From: Lyophyllum atratum
Taxonomy: Eukaryota; Basidiomycota; Agaricomycetes; Agaricales; Lyophyllaceae
NCBI GenBank assembly: GCA_014905825.1
Contig: JACGCN010000041.1
Location: 310,001 to 374,000 of the forward strand
DNA length: 64,000 bases
Direction of reading: 5' to 3'
Shown: piece by piece, positions 52,555 to 64,000 of the stretch
Numbering within the stretch: the stretch's first letter is position 1
Layout of the letters: every line of letters begins with the position of its first letter
Made by a program: the position numbers and the translations under genes
Notes under the pieces: model-generated
What the model was told of the DNA's origin: nothing
What the model saw: the letters and a program-made list of their open reading frames with translations, nothing else
The model's database searches: none

Positions 52555-54640
52555 TTCATGTCAATGTATGCACCACATATCAAGTCCAGTTCAATCATCG
52601 TCAGCTCGTCGTCGAGAAAGACCTCGCCTGTATTGATGTCTGTAGCCGTGAACATCATCTGCAGTTCACTCCAGCCAGATGGACCATCCAACACTGCCCG
52701 AAGCTGATGTTCAGCACAGTCAATCCCCAAACAAATCCACCTCGTATCAGTGCTGCCTGTGCGGAAGGTTGAGAGAACATGGCACTACACTGCAGAACGT
52801 AAGCGTCATAATCTCTGTCGCTGAAAGAGTACTTCTTTGGACGAGTGAGGAAAACACAGGGAGAGAACAGCTGTTTCTTGGCTCTGAGGATGGTTTTGTC
52901 AGACTGCAAGGTGTGGAAGCGGACTTCATGTCGCAGGAGGTATTGGGCGATCTCGCTCTCGGACCAGATATTTGGCAGCCTACAGATCACCAACGCGTCT
53001 CTCACATTTTGGACTGCAAGGTGCCAGTTGGTGGTTGCTGCGTTGTTGAGGTCGAACATGTACCAAGCCTTGTTCTGTCTTGGACCAGTAAACACTTTTT
53101 GCAGATGTCGCAGCCTATTGGAGGTTGCAAGAGGCACACAGTTTGAGTTGTTGATGTTGCATGAGACCAGTGGTGGAACGCCTCACTTCATGAGCTGCTG
53201 CATATACTGTTGGGCCAGCGGAGCGACCAGCTGATGTTTATAGAAGGACAATGTGTGGGTCAATAATTCTCCGAAAAACTTGAACACCAACTTAGCATCG
53301 GCCTGGTTCATGATTGGCGCCAGGTACATTGGGTAAGGCAAGGGGGGGATGTACGCGTAATATGTTGGTAATGTTTCCAAGAAGTCTTCCTGCCAGCTGT
53401 TGCACATCAGCGCAAAGTTATTGCTGGAGTACTTCACTTCGTTGAAGTGTCCGAAAGACTTGCCGTCGGTTTGTTTCCCTGGGATTTCTGAAGGACTAAG
53501 GCATCTTGGATGTTCTATGGGCACTTCATCCAACAATGTATCTGACAGGTCGAAGGGCTCGTCGTCGCTGTATTCATCATCATCGCCTTCGTCGTTGTCA
53601 CCCAGGTCTACGCAGCAATCCCATTCATTCCAGAACATGCCGTATCTCTTCTGACTGCAGCTGAACCACCCAAGGGTCTCTTCTCGTTCTTGCTTCGGCA
53701 CTGCGCACCTCACAAATTTGGTGCTGTCTTCTGAGTCCTCCTCCCATACAAAGACACTGGCAGACATGGTGGGTGGTTGTCTCATGCGGTTCAGCCTCCT
53801 CTGCCTATCATCTGCAGTTTCCCTCTGCACTTTCTGTTCATTGGCCTTGTCATGCATTTTGAAACGGAAGTTGACAACAGCGAGCCGTTCCGCTTTTGTC
53901 AGGATCTTGTAGGATGTAGACAAATCACGGGCAAGTGTCGAGAAACGGGGCAGCATTACTGAGTCATGAGTGGCGATCGAAGGCGTATAGGGAGGAGGGG
54001 CAAAGGCCTTCAACAATGGATGACGTGCGTGATCATCTTTCAACTGGTACCATACCGGGACACCAAGCTCATGGAGCCAGAATACAACCTCGTAATTAGC
54101 CACATCCAAGGATGTTCCCACTCTCCGGATGTAAGGACTGAAGTCACAGATGCAGGATGTGGTGATGGTGTTGATGATGGGAAGATCAAAGCCTTCATGT
54201 TCGAGGACTGACTGCCATCGAGGCAGCCGCCTGTTTTTCTTTGACATCGCAATCACGTAAGGTGTGGGCCCTCGCATCACGAACAACGGGGAAGAAACGG
54301 AGGACGCCCACACTTCGAGTATGGCATCGCGACGTCTAGTGGGAGTGGAGGGGTGGGAGACGGACCTGTCATCCTCTGGGTCTAAATCAGATGCCGAACG
54401 GAAAGAGAAAGGGCATGACATCGGCTGGAAAAGTATGGGGGAAGGTGGGTACGCTGGGGACGAGGAGCGAATTGGAGTCGATGGGCATGTAGAAGACGAC
54501 TGGTGCACAGGAGACGAAGGGCGATCAGAGAATGATGGCTACACTCCGCGAGCTCGAGTAGCAGTGCGATCACCTTTGATGGGTGAAGATCGTCGATTGG
54601 TATACTGATGTTCTTCCTTGACGGTCATGGTCATAGTCAT
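52555..54640 (-). pseudogene. Hypothetical protein pseudogene with two nonsense codons
   Basis: The reading frame starts at the ATG at 54640 (MTMTMTVKEEHQY) and runs in one frame for about 660 codons. It is interrupted by TAG at 54539-54541 and TGA at 53183-53185. Features: a Ser/Pro/Arg-rich N terminus, FWLHELGVPVWYQLKDDHARHP, a basic helical segment (RETADDRQRRLNRM), an acidic loop (DNDEGDDDEYSDDEP) and TYYAYIPPLPYP. After the TGA come WYMFDLNNAATTNWHLAV and WSESEIAQYLLRHEVRFH. A one-base shift near 52690 seems needed to reach GPSGWSELQMMFTATD. The 3' end abuts MITE D. Family not recognised. Confidence 0.6.
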
Positions 54641-54783
54641 TGTAACATGCTCATCTTCTACGATTATGACTGTCGTTGCCTTCTTCGCATAATGAACAAG
54701 TCCAGCAGCCTCGACGCCTTAAAAGTATTATTAGCAGAGCTCAGCAAGAAAGAACACGATGCACCACTCTGTCTGGATCACGG

Positions 54784-56226
54784 TGTTAGAACAGGCAAGC
54801 GCAGGGATGTCAAACTCCGAAATTGGTTCAGTGGATCCATCCAAACGTGCAGAGTTGTTGGAGTAAATGGATGCACAGAACAACTTCTTTCCATCTAAAC
54901 TGAAATGCATGGTTTAGAATCAATGTGGATATGATAGCCTTTATTTCGAGTTAAGTATAGACAGGATAGAAGGTTGTTTCGGAGTAAGGGGACATGCAAG
55001 GTAAACTCTATAGCTCTGAGCTCCTTGCCATTGACTATTGGCTTGAAAACTACAGAACCAACTCCAGCTGAATAAATAATGTTGTCTGCTAACCTGATTG
55101 GAATATGACAGGGGGTATAGTTGCGAACCCAATTTTGGTGGGGCGTCATGTGAGTAGTGGCGCCTGTGTCTGCAATCCAATCAAAGTCAGCATGGAGCTG
55201 AAGCGGAGTAGAGAGATCAGAATGATCTGGGAGACGAGTACTTGCATTTCCAGCAAATTCCTCGGGGGTGTCCTTGGCTGCATTAGCCTGTTCTGAGCGC
55301 TTTTTGGCGTGGCCTTTGTGCGTTGTCTTTAGCCTGCTTCTGTGCCCTTTGGTAAGCGAAGCATTTAGTCACATTATGACCAGGTTTGCCACAGAAGTCA
55401 CAAATTGCGTTGACCAGGGCTGCAGCCAGGGCAACTGTGGCAGAAGTGTCTGCAGTGTGACGACGTCGTTGGGTTTCCTCTGTTGCTGAATGGTAGTCTT
55501 GTCGAGTTTGTCAAGAAGGAGGAGAGACGAGGTGAAGTTGGAGAACTCTTCAGGCAGAGATCTAATGAGTGCCATGGCTAGCTCACTGTCCAATTCGTCA
55601 ATGCTGAAGGAAGCAGGGCGCAAATCCTTGATGCGACGCAATGCCAGGTCAACTCTGTTCATAAGAGTTTGAAGTGACTCCTCTTCCTCCTTTCTGATAG
55701 AGAACATACCGCGATATTTCTGAGGTAGGTTATAAGCAACACCCACTAAAGGGTAGAGGCCCAACAGTTGGAAGGCAAAGTAACTAAAGGGAGCTGCACA
55801 CACTATAAAGGCAAGTGAGAATCAAAAAATCGAACTAAGCTCTTAGAGCGCGGGGCCCATAACCTGTTAGAACAGGCAAGCGCAGGGATGTCAGGTTAGA
55901 CAGCTACAAGCTGAAGTCCGAAGTTAGAAACTAGTTTATTGAGGAACTGACTGATCTACTCACCTGAAGTCCGAAGTTAGAAACTGGGGACTTCAGGTCA
56001 ATCTAATCTACTATATATACTGTGCACAAGAAGGCTGTGTGCACTGGATAGATGGTAGCTAAGGAAACTGATCTGGTCAACAGGCAATGTAGTAAGTCAC
56101 CATCAAGATGGTGATGCAACCAACACAGCCTGCAACACAGGAATGCTGTACAGTAACAACCATCAAGGTGGTTGATGGGAGATAAGTTGGGAACGAGATT
56201 TGATAGCCCACAGAGCGTTTCTAACA
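54784..56226 (-). mobile_element. Deleted copy of copia-2 family
   Basis: A full-length 362-bp LTR (55865-56226) reads TGTTAGAAACGC on the minus strand. It is followed by pieces of gag with internal deletions, including the FSIRKEEEESLQTLMNRVDL segment and the MTPHQNWVRNYTPC protease-linker segment. The copy ends with the last ~29 bp of an LTR fused directly to gag sequence near 54812. Integrase, RT and RNase H are missing. No matching target duplication is visible at the outer edges (cacgg versus gctgg). Confidence 0.92.
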
Positions 56227-56879
56227 GCTGGAGACCGTCGACACAGTGGGTGAACTCGGACGTGTCACGGCTGTACAACCAGGGAATCCGATCAGCCTCC
56301 AATCAGACTCCAATCGGACTTTAAGTGGACTTGCAACATGAATTAGAAAAAGGAATATATTGTTTGACAATCTACTACATTAATATTAACTAGTTAAACA
56401 AAAAGAATCCATGGCCGCGCACAATTGCATGGCTGCGGGGATGCATGACACGGCGGTATGGTGTCATGATGAGTGACGTGGTGGTTGGGCGCGTGTGTGG
56501 GCAATGTGGCGCCACCCGCAGGCGTCGCAGTTGTTTCCGTGTCCGTCGGGCGCCGTCGGGTTGGGTGATGTGGCGGTGCTGGTCTTGTTGTGCGTGTTCC
56601 GTGATGTGGCAGCAGGGAGCGGGGGTGCTCGCAGGGGTGTGGGGGCCGTCGGTGTTGCCTCAGGTATCGGGTGTCCGTTCGTCGGGCCCTTCCGTGTGTC
56701 GTGGCCTTCGGGCGGGGGTGCGTCACGGTGTGTGTCGTGTCATGTCGCCCTGGGTGTTGTGGTGGTTGGGCACGTGGGTGGTGGTGGGCGTGTGGTGTCG
56801 CGTCGCGCTGGTGACGTGGCGGGTGTGGGCTGGTGTGAGCTGTCGGTCACACCGGGTGACGTGGCGGTTGGGAGTCTTT
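56227..56879. other. G-rich repetitive segment, no gene
   Basis: The plus strand is strongly G/T-rich with recurrent GTGACGTGGCGG/GTGATGTGGCGG motifs. Long frames here are a composition effect. Confidence 0.5.
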
Positions 56880-57571
56880 GACTTTCCGCCCCACGCACGT
56901 GATTCCCAAAAAGGAAATTGCTTACGCAAGTAGCTCGAGCTCGTTTTCGAGTTGAGCTGATCATCATGTGCGAGAATATCTACGCGTTTGTTGATCAACG
57001 CGTTTTGTTTCCGCACCACTACATCAACCACCCCTCGGACCCCCTCACCCTCCTCTTTCGCCGCTGCTGCACACCCCCCTCTTCCCTAAATCGCCCACAC
57101 TGGACCCCTCCCCCCCGCCACCCAGCGGCAAGAGCAACCTCGGGGAGCCGACCATCGACGCCTCAATCATCAACGCCGCGACCATCAACGCCGCGACTCC
57201 CACCCACTGACCCCAGCCTCCAACCAAAGCATTCCCACTGCCGTGGACACGCCGTTGTGGCATTCTGTCTGCGCGCACTGGTGATGCCGTCGTGTTATAT
57301 CTTGCTGGATCTCCTGGCCTAGGATACAATGCATTATGTAGTGTATTATATTGACAATAAAATCCTTATTATCATTTCTCAAAGGCTTATGTGAGATCAC
57401 TTATATGTAGTGTATCAGATGGACTTATGTGAGATCACGAAGTGTGTGTAAGTAAGTACTTCTGAAATTGTCAAGTTCATCTTGAACAATGGTGGTTTGC
57501 CCCGAAAAATGGCTCGATTGCTGTTTTGAGAAATTTCCTTTTTTGGAATCACGTGCGTGGGACGGAAAGTC
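56880..57571. mobile_element. Possible non-autonomous element with 40-bp terminal inverted repeats
   Basis: The arms 56880-56919 and 57532-57571 are reverse complements at 38 of 40 positions (GACTTTCCGC..GGAAATT). The 692-bp interior has no recognisable gene. A clear target duplication is not seen, although GCGGTTGGG occurs just outside both arms. Confidence 0.55.
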
Positions 57572-57902
57572 GCCAACTGCGGTTGGGTGGGTGTCGTGAC
57601 CCATGTCGGTCGGGTGCCGTCGGGCGGGGCTGCGTGACGTGGCATCGGGGCGGCCAGCAGGGTGGACCGGGCGCGCTCACAAGTCACAGGGGCGGATGGC
57701 CGTGTGTGTGGCCTCTGGCGGTCATGCTGGGGGTCATGGGGTCAGTGGTGGAGCGGAGGTGGGTGCTACGGCGCGGTTGCCTCCCCTGCTTTCCCTTCCC
57801 TTTTCATCATCTTCGGGTATCGCGGGGGGGCTTGAGGAGTGTTGTGAGGTGTCCTGCGTGCTGTTGGGTGCGCACCAGCTGGCGGCACCAAGGGGGTGCA
57901 GC

Positions 57903-57917
57903 GGGGGGGGGGGGGGG
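57903..57917. repeat. Run of 15 G residues
   Basis: Homopolymer in a G-rich segment (57540-57950); it could fold into G-quadruplex structures and is error-prone to sequence. Confidence 0.95.
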
Positions 57918-58629
57918 TGGAGAGGGCGACAGTGACAGTGTTGGTGGTTGAGGAACAGCCAACAAAGAAAATGGTGACGTCTCAACCATCATGTGATGGA
58001 GCGCACGGGTCCGTTGCCGAACATGATCTGTAGCACTTAGTAGTTGGTTTTGTAACAGCCCTATGGCCCAGTGGTTTGAGTTGTCAGATTGGTGTTGATT
58101 AGTAATCACCTCCCCGAGATCAAGTGTTCAACTGTCGACGTTGTTATTATTTTGTTAGTACTACTACTACTACCAATAGTACTAGTACCACCAGTAATAC
58201 TGGTAATGACATTGGTAGTCCTAACAGGCTGGTGCTGATGCCCCTGACCACCTACCCATGCCCGTCGAGTTTCTGCGGTCCATCAACTCTGGCAGCCTTC
58301 CTCCTGGAGAGCTAAAACTCAAGATTGGGTGCCTACGCAACCTGTCCCCATCTCAAGGTCTTTGCAACATGATTCTCACTCAGATGTCAGGTTGGGTGTT
58401 GGAATAGGGTCTAATCTATGACAGCATTTCTCGCACTTTAATCAGAATGAAGGTTTTTGGAGAAATTCAGTGCTCAGGTATCAGGTTTTTTTATGATTTT
58501 AGATTTTCAGTCGAGGTTTAGCATATTTTGCTTTAGGTTTAAAATTATCAGATTCAAGTTCAGTTTTGAGGCGTGTGGTTTACAACTGCGAGCTTTCTGG
58601 TTCAACGTTGGACGTGACTGTTGAAGTTC

Positions 58630-58800
58630 AAATCAAGTCAAGTTTAGGTTCAGTTTAACGTTAAATGAGCTCCAGGTTTAGTTTTAAGTCAAGTCAAGTT
58701 TAGGTTCAGTTTAACGTTAAATGAGCTCCAGGTTTAGTTTCAAGTCAAGTCAAGTTTAGGTTCAGTCTAATGTTACGTGCGCCTGAGGTTTAGTTTGTTT
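58630..58800. repeat. Tandem repeat, 56-bp unit, about 3 copies
   Basis: Unit begins AAGTCAAGTCAAGTTTAGG. Copies start near 58630, at 58686 and at 58742; the third diverges after ~35 bp. The flanks (58440-58860) are loosely related GTTCAAGTTTAGG-rich sequence. Confidence 0.9.
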
Positions 58801-58943
58801 AGTTTTTCAGTTCCGGGTTTGGTTTTTAATTCAAGTTCAGTTTTCTTGAAATAGGGAGGACTTCGAATGATCCGGCCCGGTTGATCCGGTTGAAGGCTGA
58901 TCAACTTGTCCCGACTGCCCATAACATTGCTAGATCTCTTGTG

Positions 58944-60872
58944 ATGTCGCAGCCGCCGGTGTTGCCTGAAGCTGCTGCTGCTGAGCTTCTTGATGAATTC
59001 CGACAACGCTTCCATCGGTTCAGATCAAGCATAGTAGAAGCAGTCAACAATTCTGCTGACACAGTTGTTCTTTGGAGGCTTGGTGACGATTTGCAGCAAT
59101 ATGTTGGTCTGGTCAATGAAGTGATTTCTTTAACTAGTATTCTATCACTGGAACTCACATTTTTTGCAGTATGCATCAATATTTCCTCCTGAAGAACTGG
59201 CTCTGATCCAGCACAACTTGGCTATAATGCAGAATGACGTCCGACAACAATATGACCAGGCAACTAACGAGTCCCACCATGGGCAACCTGTAATAGTCGA
59301 AACAGTTCACACAGGACATCGGGGACGGCCACAAATTCATATCGACCCAGAATTTCTCCGATGGGCATATTCCATGCGCTCTACATCCAGCATTGCTCGA
59401 TTCTTGGGTGTGGGCCGTAGACTTGTCCGTGATCACCTTCTCCAATATGGGATTGCTGAAGCAAGAGAGCAGCCATCTGTGCTCTCTGCCCAGTACATTG
59501 AGGAGAACAATGACTTTCTAGACCCACAAGGTCAGGCTGTTCCCATCGACAATCCGCCTGAAGTTCCACAAGAGTTGGCCGTTCCCTCTCCAAACCTTGA
59601 GTCGACAACCCAGTCTGTCATTTCATCCTACACTGGTCCCCTCTCTAGCATTTCTGTTGAAGACCTAGACGCTCTTCTGCTCCATCTTCGACAACATTTC
59701 CGCCGGGCGGGTATCACCATGCTTGATGGCATGCTTCGCAGACTTGGCCATCGTGTACCACGAGAGCGAATAAAGCAGTCATTGATAAGGATTGATCCTG
59801 TGCACCGAGTCTTTCAGAGGATCAAAATTCGAAGACGTGTTTATAGTGTGCCAGGACCTAACTCTCTGTGGCATCATGACGGCCAGCATGGTACGTTTTA
59901 TGTAGCATCAGCCATTAACTCATGAGCTGAAACAATATTCGCATGTAAAGGTTTGATTCGATGGGGTATAGTCATTCATGGCTTTATCGATGGCTATTCA
60001 CGACTCATCACCGCCCTACGAGCACACAACAACAACCTGGCTGACACTGTGTTAGGCTTATTCCTTCTTGCCTCTCAACTGTATGGAGTTCCATCCCGAC
60101 TTCGTGGTGATCACGGTGTTGAAAACCTTCGTGTTGCTGCATGGATGGAAACCAACCTTGGTGAACGTCGTGGGTCATACCTTTGGGGAAGGTGAACAGG
60201 GTACATGATGTCTTGCGCTTCTCAATGACTAACTATGTTCACAGGAGTGTACACAACGTCCGCATTGAACGGCTTTGGGTTGATGTAACTGCCCAAGTTG
60301 GTGCGACATGGGCGGAGCTGTTCACTCTCCTGGAAATCCGGCACGGTCTTGATATTAACAACCCTCAGCATATATGGCTGCTCCACTTCTTGTTCCTGGG
60401 CACTATCAACCAGCAGCTAGACTTCTTCGCGCAATCATGGAATCAACACCGCATTCAGATTCGAGGCGGCCCTAACCGTTCCCCTGCGGATATGTTTGGC
60501 TTTGATATGATTGTGCATGGCGTTCGGGGATATCAACTACCTCGTCTTGATGATAGCACCATGACGGAGGAGGAGTTGGAGGTCTTTGGGATGGACTGGG
60601 AGGGTCTTCGTGAAGACAATTTACTGCAGTCACGAGAAGCTAATAACCCAAGAAACGAGGATTCTGGATCGTGGCTGGGGCGGGTGGGCCCACCAGAGCA
60701 TTTGAATGAGGTCCCCCTTCACGCACCTCAAGATGTCTTTACACCAGAAGAACTTCGATATATAGATCAAACATTGCTCCCTCGGGCTGGCGCAGTTCAA
60801 GATTTGGATGCCTCGATGCTGTGGACAGAAGGACTTGCCTTGGCTAAAAACATGTATCCAGATCTCTTCTAG
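58944..60872 (+). CDS. Integrase-core (rve/DDE) domain protein
   Basis: Start ATG at 58944 (MSQPPVLPEAAAAELL). A first intron ends at the TTTTTTGCAG at 59160-59169 (donor ambiguous, about 59101-59121). Introns at 59891-59950 and 60192-60244 keep the frame. The N-terminal half contains a helix-turn-helix-like HTGHRGRPQIHIDPEFLRW and SSIARFLGVGRRLVRDHL. The catalytic core has Asp in NSLWHHDGQHG, then IHGFIDGYSRLITAL, Asp in SRLRGDHGVEN and Glu in NVRIERLW, with 34 residues between the second Asp and the Glu. This matches the fungal and animal integrase-catalytic proteins related to Ginger/retroviral-type integrases. The acidic C-terminal tail ends NMYPDLF and TAG. No frame break seen; no terminal repeats found. 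Confidence 0.82.
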
Positions 60873-61086
60873 CTATTTACCGTTGCCCATGTTCTATAAA
60901 GCGGTGTGAAAAAGCAAAACAAAATTGTCTTTCCAGGTCTACACATATGGCAATAAGAAGTTATTTTAAGGAACAAGCAGAGAGAGAAATGGAGAGGGAA
61001 ACATCATAGGTAAATGAGGGAGAAGTGTTTAAGTAAAGTAACCTCTGGTAGACGCCAATCATGGTTTGTCTAGGTATCTGTAACCT

Positions 61087-63092
61087 TTATAATGGATAGA
61101 CTTCGTCCAAAAGCTGGAGCCTAAAGATATCGAGATTTGGGACACCTACAGGAATATGAAGTTTAGGATGTAAGGAGGCGTCATTGATGCGTGGCCCCAT
61201 TTGAAGGTGTCGTGCAAACATTATAGTGTACACCCCACAATCGTATGTGTTATCTTGGAAAGGGACCTTGGATAATATCAGATCCTTATCCCATGGTATG
61301 TGAAGGTAGCTACCTCAAAATGCGGCAAGCATTCAAAGAGACTTAGATCGACGTTTAATTTGAATTTTTTGGATACCTTGGCAACGAATCCACGGACGCC
61401 CTAGTGGTAAGTTGTACTTAGAGAGATGACATATTCAGATATGGTTGCAGCTCACCTATATGATGGATGCATGGATGCTCTTTTGCCAAGTGGTATCATC
61501 AACGTTCTTGCGGTAATTTGAACGTAAGCTGTCAAGAACGTGAATGGTGTGCTTCTTCAAATCCACATGAGCCAAAACCCAATGCTTTTGTTTAAGATTG
61601 ACTGGAATAAGGATGGTGTTAAGCGACTGAACCATCTTAGGAATCTAGAAAAATTTAGCATCGAGTTGAGGGTATGGCAGACGGAGATGCTACTTGCCTG
61701 GCCACTCTGCCACTTCCATGCCTGGTCCCATATTTTTGCATTTGTTGGTGGATTCTGAAGAAATTTGGTGTAAAAGAATGGAGAAAGGCAGAGAACAGAA
61801 GAGGGTGGTGGTGGACGTGATATAAAGTGTTCTAGGAGAGCGTCGTTGAGCCACATCTTGGGTGCCAGCAGCTTGAGGTCATCGCGCGTGAGATTTCCAA
61901 ACTTCCAGCCTGCTGGTATATCACCCGCTCTCTGCGGTTTGAACACTGGTTACAAAATGTCGCATATTTATGAAATGAAGAAACTTACGTCTGCAAGGAT
62001 ATTCGTAACGCCCGCTGAGGGTGTTAAAAGCCACGACCGTATGGAAGCACATATGAGATGATGTTCGGCATCCAGAACGGTGCATAAGTGCAAGAGATTC
62101 ACAAGATTAAGCCTCATATTGAGGATGACGCCTTGCGAAACCTCTGGTGCCCAAGTTTGGATTAAGCTCTCGAATCGTGCCCGAATTCCTCTACTGAGGA
62201 TATTGGCAGACTCCGATTGATTTTGCCAGATTTTAATTTCTTGGAAGCGAGCCAGGCTTCCCGTCGCAAGCTTGGACTGTATTGAACGCTCTGTGTCATT
62301 CAGACGATGGTCGAGCTGAGAGCTGTCAAGTAACAGTGCAGACTGTAGCCGGCAGCCCCGAAGCCAGTCATCGATTTCTCCGTGCAAAGCTAACATTTGC
62401 TCAATCAATGCAACGGGTAAGAGCGCTCCCGCAGTAATCCCAAGAGCATCCTTCTCAAGCGATGCAGTAGAAAAAAGTGACGGAGGAAGGTCCTGAGGCC
62501 CTTGGGGTAGTGGAGAGCCTGGAACAGGTACGCCAGGAATTTCACCGGTAATTTCACCGGTAACTGGGGAGCCTTTTGTGAGCATATCAGGAGTTTTGCT
62601 CTCTGTTACGGGCTGAGCAGCCATAGCGATGGTTTCCGTTTCAAGCTCCAGTGGGACGTCGGAAAGAGGCGAGAATAGAGCAGCACTAGTTGTAGCAACT
62701 GACTGGGGGACTTGGGCAGGAACACTAAGGGCCTGGGTTTCGGGAGTTGCAGTAAGAGGCAAAGGAGGAATAGCCTGAGGCCATTCAATCGTCCGCAAGA
62801 CCGGTGTTATTCCGGCGTCTACATTTCTAGAAGGTACAAGTCATTTAAAGCAGAATAAGTAGGGCTAGAAGTTGTCATACTTCTGCTGCCTCTCCGCCTT
62901 TCGCAGATTTTCCAATCTACGCTTGTTTCTACGAAATTCCTTGCGCGATTCCGGACTAGCCGGCATCGGGTCAACTTGTGGCCATAAGAAACAGGGACAA
63001 GCTGACCTCATGTTTGCCATTCTTTCACGGTCTCTGAGAGTACTGGAAGGTGTCATTTTACCGTTGACATTGACTTGCTTAGATTTAGCCAT
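61087..63092 (-). CDS. Ulp1-like (C48 family) cysteine protease
   Basis: Start ATG at 63092 (MAKSKQVNVNGKM), with a basic N terminus (RKEFRRNKRRLENLRKAER). Intron 62827-62880 is followed by a Pro/Thr/Ser-rich linker and a helical region. Intron 61932-61988 leads to the protease domain: GWKFGNLTRDDLKLL and MWLNDALLEHFISR, the usual Ulp1 start. After an intron with a GC donor (about 61650-61711) comes the catalytic His in KQKHWVLAHVDL and Asp in IHVLDSLRSNY. A further intron or break follows. The last exon has the Gln and Cys of VPFQDNTYDCGVYTIMFARHL and ends DEVYPL. Such proteases remove SUMO-type modifiers, and in Agaricomycetes they are often associated with DNA transposons. The exon near 61290-61390 is uncertain. 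Confidence 0.8.
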
Positions 63093-64000
63093 GAACAACT
63101 CAGAGGGGGTTTGAAGATTTCAGAGGATGGTGGAAGAAAGGAGACGTCCCGCGAGTGTCTGACGACCCACACAGCCACCTTGACGGCCCTCACAGCCACC
63201 TTGACGGCCTTCACAGCCACCTTGACGGCCGTCACAGCCACTGCGGCGGCTTGGGAAATTACGACCGAAGCAACATCTTATACTCAAAAGGTATGTTCAA
63301 CCAAGAGCTTGTATATTTCATGGGCTATAGAGTAGTATATAAGGTAACGAAAGGATTGAGCAAAAAGCTCTGTAGCAGGTATGATGTCATGGGACCGCGC
63401 AATTCGTCGGAATGCGCGGCGACGTGATGTCATAATTTTGCTGTTGCCGACTCAGAACACACCAGAAATCTACTTGAGTACGACAGATATATTAGAATGT
63501 AATTACTACAGGTTTTGTAAATTAGATGGCACCAACAGATGCTGCAGTTGATGATGTGAGTGGCGGCAGGGCCGGTCGACGTACATCGTGTTTGGGGGAA
63601 TGAAATATCAGAAAATGAATGGATAACCAAAGCTTTGAGTACTTACGAGATTGTTACATCTCCTTGAATGTTGTTCGGAGCCTAGCCGTATGCACCGATG
63701 ATCAGCGTTTTCGGGCGTCGATAGGCAAGAGGGAGCGGAGCGTCCACAACGATGATGCCAGCCGCTCGGCCTTTTCTCATGGATGTGTCCGAACTCCAGC
63801 ATAGACGCAAATGGCGCCGCAGGCGGTTCGTTACAAAATCTAGGCGTGAAGGGCGGGATTAAGTCAGTAAGCGATGATCGTGCGGTGCTAGCGCACGCAC
63901 AGTAGGGGTTCCCCCCACCAGGGGTCTGCCAATCCTTCCCTGGCTGTCTCGATTCCCTTTTGGAGGGCAGGAAGGAGCCGTGTCGTGATGTTGATCGAAA
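63093..64000. other. No gene recognised apart from a minisatellite
   Basis: Only short unsupported frames. Confidence 0.5.
63170..63245. repeat. Minisatellite, 21-bp unit, about 3.7 copies
   Basis: Unit CACAGCCACCTTGACGGCC plus two variable bases. Confidence 0.93.

Noticed and set aside
54784..56226. Independent host gene with gag-like sequence
   Set aside because: It carries a full LTR and matches copia-2 gag with deletions, so it is a derivative of that element.
56445..57951. Several long plus-strand frames
   Set aside because: They occur in all frames of strongly G/T-biased repetitive DNA and are low-complexity.

Overview
The window looks like a stretch of basidiomycete (Agaricomycete-type) nuclear genome that is almost entirely transposable-element (TE) territory. 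The evidence is the many short spliceosomal introns (about 45-62 bp, GT..AG), the element families present (a CACTA-superfamily transposase of the Plavaka/tnp2 type, fungal hATs, an NDC10/GCR1_C-type recombinase-like gene, Ty1/copia and Ty3/gypsy retrotransposons) and an intron-containing tRNA gene. I cannot name the species. Residue-level homology statements rest on motifs and families I recognise by eye; no search was run.

Layout. 1-4781: a Ty1/copia element on the minus strand, 3' LTR cut by the window edge, its polyprotein broken by an exact 91-bp tandem duplication. 4782-6498: no convincing gene, a GC-rich block and a ~66-bp tandem repeat. 6499-8380 (minus): an unrecognised multi-exon gene. 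8481-28650 (minus): one NDC10/GCR1_C-like gene whose 62-bp intron has swollen to about 16 kb because a 15.9-kb hAT element (9287-25226, 8-bp target-site duplication gccactgg) sits in it. That hAT is itself split by a CACTA-like MITE (10439-11252) and by an 11.5-kb Ty3/gypsy element (12257-23750) with identical 186-bp LTRs. 30230-33975 (minus): a Plavaka-type transposase relic with a 518-bp MITE in its coding sequence. 34.5 kb: a tRNA-derived, SINE-like sequence. 35.1-36.8 kb: unrecognised spliced coding segments. 39721-47316 (plus): an IS630/Tc1-mariner-like DDE transposase pseudogene, split by a second Ty1/copia element (41434-46757). 47.9-48.9 kb: an unrecognised four-exon gene. 49-57 kb: more MITE copies, a tRNA-Arg gene, two decayed genes and a deleted copy of the second copia. 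56.4-58.9 kb: G-rich and repetitive DNA. 58944-60872: a spliced rve/DDE integrase-domain gene. 61087-63092 (minus): a Ulp1/C48-type SUMO-protease-like gene. The rest is intergenic with a 21-bp minisatellite.

The most unusual object is the Ty3/gypsy element. It has an in-frame TGA between gag-protease and pol, a third intact 1047-codon reading frame where env would lie but with no env character, and a striking density of short perfect inverted repeats. Eight or more strong stem-loops crowd its ~400-bp 3' untranslated region, and many others with 6-11 bp stems run through the third frame and gag. I see no comparable density in the neighbouring elements.

The insertions give a relative chronology: host-like NDC10/GCR1_C gene, then hAT, then gypsy and MITE. 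Removing each inserted element together with one copy of its duplication restores an open reading frame or a normal intron, which independently supports every boundary given.
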